Positions 46,190 through 54,313 of a stretch of DNA of 64,000 nt are shown here, piece after piece. The notes beneath the pieces were generated by a model. The model saw nothing but the letters and a program-made list of their open reading frames with translations. It had not been told where the DNA came from and did no database searches. The position numbers and the translations under genes were made by a program. The DNA comes from an uncultured bacterium (GTDB lineage: Bacteria; Cyanobacteriota; Vampirovibrionia; Gastranaerophilales; Gastranaerophilaceae): NCBI GenBank assembly GCA_949296425.1, contig CASFPN010000040.1, forward strand, positions 41,568-105,567, read 5' to 3'. How positions within the stretch are numbered: the stretch's first letter is position 1; the number at the start of each line of letters is the position of its first letter.

Positions 46190-46234
46190 CATAAACCTCT
46201 AATAAAATATAAAAACAAGTTTACAATGATTTAA

Positions 46235-46283
46235 TGATATTTATATCAATAATCTTGACAAATTGATATTTATATCGTATAAT
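46235..46283 (+). promoter_or_regulatory. Consensus promoter of prepilin B with twin operators
   Basis: TTGACA (46255-46260), a 17-bp spacer, TATAAT (46278-46283): a perfect consensus promoter. TGATATTTATATC occurs at 46235-46247, just upstream of -35, and at 46264-46276, filling the spacer. Each contains the palindrome GATAT-TT-ATATC and the two are 29 bp apart. A repressor bound at the second site would block RNA polymerase. Confidence 0.75.
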
Positions 46284-46317
46284 AGAAATGTGAACAATCA
46301 AGAAAGGTGGAATGATT

Positions 46318-47016
46318 ATGAAATTATCAAACAAGAGGATGAACGGCTTTACTTTGGCTGAAGTATTGATTACTTTGGGTATTATCGGGGTAGTTGCAGC
46401 AATGACTATGCCGACATTGATGAACTCTACACAGGGTGCACAATATAAAGCCGCTTACAAAAAAGCTTTGTCAGCAATCTCACAGGGTGTAACATTGAAC
46501 GTAGCATTGGACGGAAGCAGTTTTGCTGACGCTGTTGCTGGAACTGGAATAGATACAGACAAAGATACAGAAAACACAGTAGCCGGTATTTTAAATGCAA
46601 GGATGAATGTTGTTAATCCTTCAGATACATTAGGTTACACTATTACTGATGATAATAGTATGTTACCAGCAGATGACTCTGCGGCAGATACTTACTTATT
46701 TTTTAATGATGGTTCTATGTTTGCATTTAAGAGTTCCTCAGCAAATTGTACAGTTGAAGCTGCAGGTGGTGCGGATGTCAATGTATGTGAAGGTTATATA
46801 GATGTTAACGGCGCAAAAGGCCCTAATAAAGTTGTAGCTTGTGATACTGGAGATAATGCAGTTGAAACAGCTAAGGATACATATACAGATGGCGTTAAAA
46901 CAGATGCTGAATCTTGCACAGTAAGCAATCCAACAGACATTTATCCTGTATTCTTCTATGATCAAACAATAACACCGTCAACAAATGCAGCAAAAGCTGT
47001 ATTGTACGGCAAGTAG
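46318..47016 (+). CDS. Prepilin-like protein B (type IV pilin/pseudopilin)
   Basis: 232 residues from the second ATG (seven bases after AGGTGG). MKLSNKRMNGFTLAEVLITLGIIGVVAAMTMPTLMN holds the prepilin peptidase site G^FTLAE with Glu+5 and the hydrophobic assembly helix. The mature domain is Ala/Asp/Thr-rich with Cys residues in SANCTVEAAGG, VNVCEGY, VVACDTGD and AESCTV, probably two disulphides. Driven by a consensus promoter with operators for the divergent XRE protein. The role is unknown: pilus subunit, pseudopilin or DNA-uptake component. Confidence 0.88.
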   Translation: MKLSNKRMNGFTLAEVLITLGIIGVVAAMTMPTLMNSTQGAQYKAAYKKALSAISQGVTLNVALDGSSFADAVAGTGIDTDKDTENTVAGILNARMNVVNPSDTLGYTITDDNSMLPADDSAADTYLFFNDGSMFAFKSSSANCTVEAAGGADVNVCEGYIDVNGAKGPNKVVACDTGDNAVETAKDTYTDGVKTDAESCTVSNPTDIYPVFFYDQTITPSTNAAKAVLYGK

Positions 47017-47165
47017 CGCGAACGAGCGGAGGCTGGAGCGCTTTTGCCGTTGGGATGCAATCACATAAGGCAAAACGCGGAATTGCCGTTTAACGCGAAC
47101 GAGCAAGACAGCGTGAACGAGCGGAGGCTCGAATTAAACAATTTTTGTAAAACGAATCTTTTTGT
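47017..47165. repeat. G/C-rich GCGAACGAGC-type repeats after prepilin B
   Basis: GCG(C)GAACGAGC-like units occur at 47017, 47095 and 47112, with GAGCGGAGGCT twice. Similar units (GCGAACAAGC, GCGAGTGAGCAAGACAG) are near 63714-63795. No convincing gene is present. Confidence 0.5.
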
Positions 47166-47199
47166 AGACCGGAAATCTTTTCACGCCGGTCTTTTTTTT
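47166..47199 (+). terminator. Intrinsic terminator after prepilin B
   Basis: AGACCGG (47166-47172) pairs with CCGGTCT (47186-47192), followed by a run of T. Confidence 0.8.
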
Positions 47200-47202
47200 A
47201 CC

Positions 47203-47318
47203 CTCTCTCTAACTCTCTCCAAAGGAGAGAGGACGCTTAACTACTCCCCTCCCTCGGGGGAGGGGCTGGGGGAGAGGGTACGGCATCACTTCCCTCTCCT
47301 TTGCAAGGAGAGGGCTAG
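47203..47318. repeat. G/C-rich dispersed repeats upstream of peptide module 2
   Basis: Units of the CTCTCTCCAAAGGAGAGAGG and CTCCCCTCCCTCGGGGGAGGGG type, mirroring those before module 1. An open frame across them is a by-product of the repeats. Confidence 0.75.
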
Positions 47319-47445
47319 GGTGAGGTCAGATTTCCACTCACCAGTCAAAATAAACTTTTAATCTTTACACTTGACAAACCGAACAAAATAGTAAATAATA
47401 TAACTACAGGGTGGCAGCTTGCCAAGCTTGCCGGATACTCTGAGA
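47319..47445. repeat. 127-bp direct repeat, copy 2
   Basis: Identical to 45381-45507 at a distance of 1938 bp. Contains the promoter and 5' part of antisense RNA 2. Confidence 0.9.
47371..47399 (+). promoter_or_regulatory. Promoter of antisense RNA 2
   Basis: TTGACA (47371-47376), 17 bp, AATAAT (47394-47399), identical to the copy 1 promoter. Confidence 0.75.
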
Positions 47446-47488
47446 AATCGAAGTGGCTCTTATCTGTTAAGGTGAGAGCCGCTTTTTA
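47406..47488 (+). ncRNA. Antisense RNA 2, putative type I antitoxin
   Basis: A predicted RNA of about 83 nt. The 5' half is identical to RNA 1, then the pairing element changes to GAAATCGAAGT (47444-47454), which is repeated exactly in the peptide 2 leader at 47572-47582, giving 11 nt of perfect complementarity to its own mRNA. The terminator stem (GGCTCTTATCT with AGGTGAGAGCC, then CTTTTT) keeps pairing relative to copy 1 through compensating changes (U-G to C-G, U-A to U-G). Confidence 0.7.
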
Positions 47489-47540
47489 TTATGTACAAAA
47501 TCAAAAAAAGCATAATCAGGCTTAGATTGACGTTTTCCAT
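47460..47540 (-). CDS. 26-residue hydrophobic peptide 2, putative type I toxin
   Basis: Starts MENVN, hydrophobic core SLIMLFLILYII, ends KSGSHLNR. A perfect AGGAGG lies six bases before the ATG. Paralogue of the peptide at 45522-45602: 18 of 26 residues identical, differences conservative within the core (F/V, I/L, L/M). A single membrane helix with a short polar tail is expected. It overlaps the antisense RNA terminator at the 3' end, as in module 1. Confidence 0.7.
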   Translation of the reverse strand: MENVNLSLIMLFLILYIIKSGSHLNR

Positions 47541-47638
47541 AAGCGACCTCCTTTCCTCGGAACTATCGACCGAAATCGAAGTATTAACTGTTGTGCCGAT
47601 GTTTCTTAGAAAAGAGTACCTTTTACCCTGCGGTATTT

Positions 47639-47667
47639 ATAATACTATAAACATAACTATTTAGCGA
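47639..47667 (-). promoter_or_regulatory. Promoter of peptide 2 mRNA
   Basis: On the minus strand TCGCTA (47662-47667), 17 bp, TATTAT (47639-47644). The -35 is weaker than in copy 1. The start region and GGTAAAAGG leader block are conserved between copies. Confidence 0.55.
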
Positions 47668-47679
47668 TTGTGACTTACC

Positions 47680-47875
47680 CTCTCTCTTACTCTCTCCCAA
47701 GGAGAGAGGATGCTTAACTATTTCCCCTCTTCTAGGAGAGGGTGAAAAATAAAATTGAGATGCTGAAACTAGTTCAGCATGACTAGTTACTTCCCCTCTC
47801 TCGGGAGAGGGGTTAGGAGAGAGGGTGATTCTTACTTCCCCTCCCTTGGGGGAGGGGCTGGGGGGAGAGGGTAAA
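47680..47875. repeat. G/C-rich dispersed repeats between module 2 and rdgB
   Basis: Four units of the CCCTCTCTC/GGGAGAGG family plus one GCTGAAACTAGTTCAGC palindrome near 47762. They mirror the repeats to the right of module 1 and probably mediated the duplication. Confidence 0.7.
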
Positions 47876-48442
47876 TTAATTGTTATTCAAATACTCCAAC
47901 ACTTTTCTCAATGCTCTGCCCCTGTGAGAAACTTCATTCTTTTCATCCTCAGACATTTCAGCCATACTGCGGGAAGTGTTTTCAACCAGAAAAATCGGGT
48001 CATAACCAAAACCATTAGTGCCGGATTGGGAATAAGCTATTTCCCCATGGCATTCTCCGCGCGTCTGGAACAAAATATTTCCGTCTTTATCTACAAGTGT
48101 CATTGCACATACAAACTTTGCTTTTCTGTTTTTTTCATCTTTTAAAACACCTAATAACTTATCAATTCTTGCCTGCGCGGTGTCAGCATATCTTGCAGAA
48201 TGAATCCCGGGGGCGCCGTCAAGAGCCTCTACACACAATCCTGAATCATCTGCAAGTGAAATCATTTCGCTAACCCGCGCAGCTTCTCGAGCCTTAATCA
48301 ACGAATTCTCTTCAAATGTTTCTCCGTTCTCCATCGGGTCAAACCCGTCAGGAGGCAAGACAAATTCAATATCTGTTCCTTGAGCTATTTCATTTATTTC
48401 CTGCAGTTTATGTACATTCCCCGTTGCAAAAACAATTTTCAT
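47876..48442 (-). CDS. rdgB: XTP/dITP diphosphatase (non-canonical purine NTP pyrophosphatase)
   Basis: 188 residues of the Ham1/RdgB family, which hydrolyses dITP and XTP to keep them out of nucleic acids. Seen: FATGNVHKLQEI at the N-terminus, FEENSLIKAREAA, SLADDSGLCVEALDGAPGIHSARYA (metal and substrate site) and TNGFGYDPIFLV near the C-terminus. Complete. It lies between two repeat blocks. Confidence 0.95.
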   Translation of the reverse strand: MKIVFATGNVHKLQEINEIAQGTDIEFVLPPDGFDPMENGETFEENSLIKAREAARVSEMISLADDSGLCVEALDGAPGIHSARYADTAQARIDKLLGVLKDEKNRKAKFVCAMTLVDKDGNILFQTRGECHGEIAYSQSGTNGFGYDPIFLVENTSRSMAEMSEDEKNEVSHRGRALRKVLEYLNNN

Positions 48443-48548
48443 TTTTTACCCTCTACGCTGACAACAGTCCGACTTGTTAAATTATCGTTAGTCGCTGCGC
48501 TCCCATTTTTACCCTCTCTCTCAGTCCCTCCCCCAAGGGAGGAAAATT

Positions 48549-49277
48549 TTATTTCCCGAAACGGCGTTGTCTGTTGTGGAATTCCTCTATTGCATCCGCA
48601 AGCGAATTTTTATCAAATTCAGGCCAAAATTGTTTTGTAACATAAATTTCTGAATACGCTATCTGCCACAAAAGATAATTCGAAATTCTCTGCTCTCCGC
48701 CTGTTCTGATTAATAAATCAGGATCGGGAATGCATTTTGTATAAAGATTTTCAGATATTAAATCTTCCGTAACATCCTCAGGTTTAACTCCTTTTGCAAC
48801 AATAGATTTAACCGCATGAACTATCTCATCCCGCGCCCCGTAATTGAACGCAATTTGCAGATGTACACCCTTATTATTTTTTGTTGTTTCAACAGAATTT
48901 TGAAGAATTTTTTGTAACTTATCGCTCAACTTCAAGGTGTCACCTATGAATGAAATTACAACACCTTCTGCGTGCATCTCAGCAAGCTCATTAGTAAGTG
49001 TAATTGCAAGAAGTTCCATTAAGAAATCAACTTCTTCCTTCTTCCTGTTCCAGTTCTCCGTTGAAAATGCATAGACTGTTAAATACTTAATTCCAAAATC
49101 ATTACAAGCCCTAAGAGTTGCTTTTAATGAATCAACCCCTTTTTTGTGTCCCATGGCAGAAGGTAAATTTCTCTCCTTTGCCCAGCGCCGGTTACCGTCC
49201 ATTATTACAGCTATATGTTTTAGCCCTGTTTCTTTTACGATTTCAGAGGTTCGAGCATATTTATCCAACGTTTTCAT
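48549..49277 (-). CDS. uppS: Isoprenyl transferase (undecaprenyl diphosphate synthase family)
   Basis: 242 residues. A cis-prenyltransferase making the lipid carrier for peptidoglycan and polysaccharides. The catalytic Asp is in VIMDGNRRWAKERNLPSAMGHKKGVD; YAFSTENWNRKKEEVDFLM and the C-terminal DLLIRTGGEQRISNYLLWQIAYSEIYVTKQFWPEF are diagnostic. A short repeat lies between this gene and rdgB. Confidence 0.95.
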   Translation of the reverse strand: MKTLDKYARTSEIVKETGLKHIAVIMDGNRRWAKERNLPSAMGHKKGVDSLKATLRACNDFGIKYLTVYAFSTENWNRKKEEVDFLMELLAITLTNELAEMHAEGVVISFIGDTLKLSDKLQKILQNSVETTKNNKGVHLQIAFNYGARDEIVHAVKSIVAKGVKPEDVTEDLISENLYTKCIPDPDLLIRTGGEQRISNYLLWQIAYSEIYVTKQFWPEFDKNSLADAIEEFHNRQRRFGK

Positions 49278-49409
49278 ATTCTTAATTATATTTCAAATAT
49301 GTAAAATTACAAATAAATTTATTTTGTAAAAATATTTTTTTGTGTGATAATTTTAATAAAGCTAAAATATAATAGCGAAGTACACAATATAAAAAAGGAA
49401 AATGAGAAA

Positions 49410-51500
<2,091 letters not shown>

Positions 51501-51522
51501 GCAGAAAATTAAAAAACATAAA

Positions 51523-51560
51523 ACAGACCCTTGAAAATTTCAAGGGTCTGTTTTTGTTTT
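51523..51560 (+). terminator. Strong intrinsic terminator of fusA
   Basis: A 14-bp perfect stem (ACAGACCCTTGAAA with its complement, 51523-51551) with a one-base centre, followed by a T-rich tract. Confidence 0.9.
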
Positions 51561-51738
51561 TATTATATAAAATTTTGTCATAGTGAATTTATTTTAGGAG
51601 CTCGAAAAGATTCTAAAACTAGTTCAGAATGAAGTTTAAGAAACAATTTTATATAAGCAAAACACCTTCTAAAATTATTAGAAGGCGTATTGCTTAAAAC
51701 TATTCGCTGATATCCATCACCCCGAAAAGTTTTAAAAT

Positions 51739-53325
51739 CTATCCAAACGTTTTGAATGAAGATTCTACGTTTTTATCAACTATATTCTTTACTGAATCAT
51801 ATTCAGTTTGCAGTGCGCTGTGTTCCGTATCAAGTTTTTTCAATTCCAAATCAAGCTTTTTATCCTGATTTTCAAGTGCAATCATATCCTGGTTGTATTT
51901 TGATTCAGCTTTTGCAATCGCTCTTTCATCTTCAACTTCCTGAATACAAGTGTCTTCAGATATCGTTGTTGATTTGAAAGCTTTGTCGGTTGTCGAATAA
52001 TATTCCAATCTCAAAGTACCATCTCTTAAAGCTGCTTCAAAAGTAACATTATCTTCCAGAGGAGATTTTTGAACATTGCCGGCAGTTCCTGTGCCTACAG
52101 ATGCATAAATATGATTTTCGTCAGCTTCTGCCGGGACATCTGTGTATGTAAAATATCCGTCAGACTGCATTTTATCAAAAATATTGCGATAATATGTTAA
52201 AATACTTGCATTTTCAGGATCTGCCGCAGATTCAACATCTTCCATATTATATTCTACATGGAACGGAGTATCCTTATTAGAATCAGTATTAACTCTCAAA
52301 TATGCTTCAGTTAACGCCATTGCATAATCATATAAATCTCTTGATTCCTCTGTTGTACCTTCATAGTTTATCGGTTGTTTAATAGTCAAACCGTTATTTT
52401 TCAGATTGTCTTCCGAATATGCATCATAAGCAACTTCATTATTATTTTCATCAACAAATTTGCTGGTATATCCTTTTTCATCTATATCTTCAGTGTATGC
52501 ATCATTAATTCCGTCACCGTCTGTATCATAATCATATTCTACAATCGCACCGTTTTCATCAAAATATTTCCATGAATAATCTGCATTTGCTAAAGTTTCA
52601 TCGGAATATTCATCTTTTGCCAGCGGTGTTTGTCCATCTTTTCCGACATACTCACCGTTTTCATTTTTCATGTAAGATGTATAAGTTGCATAACCCTGAC
52701 CTATAGCATAATCGTTTGGATTCTTGATATCTCCGCCCTGTCTAACAGTTTCAACCCATCCGAAACCAAAATCATGTTCGTCATCCCCTAAATTGATACC
52801 GACTGTTGCAAAGTATTTGTCCCAGGCTTCATGAATTTTTTGTTCAGCAGCCAGAGTATCTTCATCTTTTACGGCTCCTGAGGCTCCCGGATTAGCTGCT
52901 GAACCGTCAGCATTATTCCATTTTTGATCAGATATCTGAACAGTTATATCAGCCTGAGAATATCCTAAATTAGCAAGAAACTGGTTATAGTTACCGCTTG
53001 AACCTTCATAAGCTTCTGCAATATCGTTCGTTACCAAAATTCTGCCTTTTGTGTCAGTAACAATATACTGTTTTACATCCGAAGCCATCTGAGTTCCGGT
53101 CAAAAGACTGTATGAAATATCAGTATAATTAGCTTCCGCTCCGTTAAAACCTGTAAGCACAACTAATTTTGTAGCATCCAAAGCTTCATTATATTCATTT
53201 GTAATCTGCTGAGTTTGATCAGCTAGCCTTTGTTTTGCATAAGAAATACTCTGTCCTGTATTTTCGTTATTGGACAATCTCGCCGTTATGCTTAATAATC
53301 TAGCCTGTGATGCTGCCATTCCCAT
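51739..53325 (-). CDS. Coiled-coil protein with MGMAASQARLL start (flagellin/hook-like outline)
   Basis: 528 residues. The start MGMAASQARLLSITARLSNNENTGQSISYAKQRL and the end LELKKLDTEHSALQTEYDSVKNIVDKNVESSFKTFG are helical and would pair, as in flagellin or hook-associated proteins whose two termini form a coiled coil. No signal peptide is seen. The centre is acidic and aromatic, with a DTDGDGINDAY segment (about residue 270) like calcium-binding thrombospondin/EF-hand loops. I have an impression of this start in proteins of Melainabacteria-type bacteria but can assign no function. No flagellar genes are adjacent. Confidence 0.65.
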   Translation of the reverse strand: MGMAASQARLLSITARLSNNENTGQSISYAKQRLADQTQQITNEYNEALDATKLVVLTGFNGAEANYTDISYSLLTGTQMASDVKQYIVTDTKGRILVTNDIAEAYEGSSGNYNQFLANLGYSQADITVQISDQKWNNADGSAANPGASGAVKDEDTLAAEQKIHEAWDKYFATVGINLGDDEHDFGFGWVETVRQGGDIKNPNDYAIGQGYATYTSYMKNENGEYVGKDGQTPLAKDEYSDETLANADYSWKYFDENGAIVEYDYDTDGDGINDAYTEDIDEKGYTSKFVDENNNEVAYDAYSEDNLKNNGLTIKQPINYEGTTEESRDLYDYAMALTEAYLRVNTDSNKDTPFHVEYNMEDVESAADPENASILTYYRNIFDKMQSDGYFTYTDVPAEADENHIYASVGTGTAGNVQKSPLEDNVTFEAALRDGTLRLEYYSTTDKAFKSTTISEDTCIQEVEDERAIAKAESKYNQDMIALENQDKKLDLELKKLDTEHSALQTEYDSVKNIVDKNVESSFKTFG

Positions 53326-53633
53326 GATTTTTTACCCTTTCCATAGGTTTTTGCTTGTGATTGGAAGCTGATTTCCTTTCAAATAGTACTTGTAATCATG
53401 GTTACGGCAAATTTTTATAAAATCTTTAAAAATAAAAAATAAATATTAAGAAATATTTACATTTTGTAAATATCTTTCCCCATACTAATTTCCCACCACC
53501 ACAGGGAAGGAAACACGATTATTCCTCCCTCACCTATGTGAAGCGTGCCGCTCCACCCGCCACTTAGGGTTTGCATAAACTTAGCTGAACTGAACTAAAG
53601 AAGGAGCGTACCTCCTGAGAGAAAGGAAAAAGA
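53326..53633. repeat. Intergenic region with a degenerate 63-bp-family repeat
   Basis: After about 170 bp of AT-rich leader DNA, positions 53541-53605 carry AGCGTGCCGCTCCACCCGCC and TTTGCATAAACTTAG...CTAAAGAAGGAGCG, a diverged member of the 63-bp family found in tandem at 60606-60761. No gene is seen. Confidence 0.65.
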
Positions 53634-54008
53634 TTATAACTTCCTCTTCTGTGGGAGAGGGTCGGGGTGAGGGATGATTTGTAATTCAAGATATTCAATT
53701 ACACCGGAAATATTATTGTCTATATCATTATTCCAAAATCTTATTACTTTATAGCCAAGGCTTTCAAGAAATTTTGTCCTTTCTTCATCATAATTAATAT
53801 TTTTATCAATATTATGCTGCCCTCCATCAATTTCTATTATCAATTTTTCAGAGCGGCAAATAAAATCAACAATATAATTTCCAATAGGACACTGTCGCCT
53901 GAAAGATAAATTATGAAATTGTCTATTACGTAGTAAATTCCATAGTTTGCGTTCTTGAGGAGTCAAATTTTTTCGCAACTGTCTGGCTAAAATATATTTT
54001 TTGTCCAT
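53634..54008 (-). CDS. DUF559 endonuclease-like protein with repeat-encoded C-terminus
   Basis: 124 residues of the DUF559 family (Vsr/restriction-endonuclease fold). LRKNLTPQERKLWNLLRNRQFHNLSFRRQCPIGNYIVDFICRSEKLIIEIDGGQHN contains the family core (Q.P.G.YI.DF... and EIDG.QH), with Asp and Glu as putative metal ligands; RTKFLESLGYKVIRFWNNDI follows. The last residues (PHPDPLPQKRKL) are encoded by a G/C-rich dispersed repeat that has invaded or captured the 3' end. Biological role unknown. Confidence 0.82.
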   Translation of the reverse strand: MDKKYILARQLRKNLTPQERKLWNLLRNRQFHNLSFRRQCPIGNYIVDFICRSEKLIIEIDGGQHNIDKNINYDEERTKFLESLGYKVIRFWNNDIDNNISGVIEYLELQIIPHPDPLPQKRKL

Positions 54009-54290
54009 AATTTTTTAAATATCTATCGTCCCCCATCCTAGCCTTCCCCCATAGGGGAAGGAACATGAGTATTAAATCATCCCTTAATCCTCCCCGACAG
54101 GGGAGGAAATATTTCTATTTCTCCCTCTCCAATGGGAGAGGGTCGGGGTGAGGGCTGACTTAATTATCCCTATCTTAGCTTTCCCCGATAGTGGAAGGAA
54201 CATGACTATTTAATTAGCCCCTACCTTAATCCTCCCCCATAGGGGAAGGAGCGTGCCGCTCCACACGCCAATCAGGTGTTGAATTATTCT
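54009..54290. repeat. Cluster of G/C-rich dispersed repeats before ileS 3' end
   Basis: Alternating CCTTCCCCCATAGGGGAAGG, CCTCCCCGACAGGGGAGG and TCTCCAATGGGAGAGGGTCGGGGTGAGGG hairpin units, ending with GGAGCGTGCCGCTCC at about 54248. No gene is seen. Confidence 0.7.
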
Positions 54291-54313
54291 TCCAATGGTT
54301 ATAAGAGGGCAGA

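Noticed and set aside
47044..47361. Open frame of 105 codons after prepilin B
   Set aside because: It runs across GCGAACGAGC and CCCTCTCTC repeats and the promoter region of antisense RNA 2, with no ribosome site and no protein-like composition.
49344..49409. N-terminal extension of EF-G
   Set aside because: EF-G begins with a short leader before [15 protein letters not shown] 49410 has the better ribosome site and gives the usual length.
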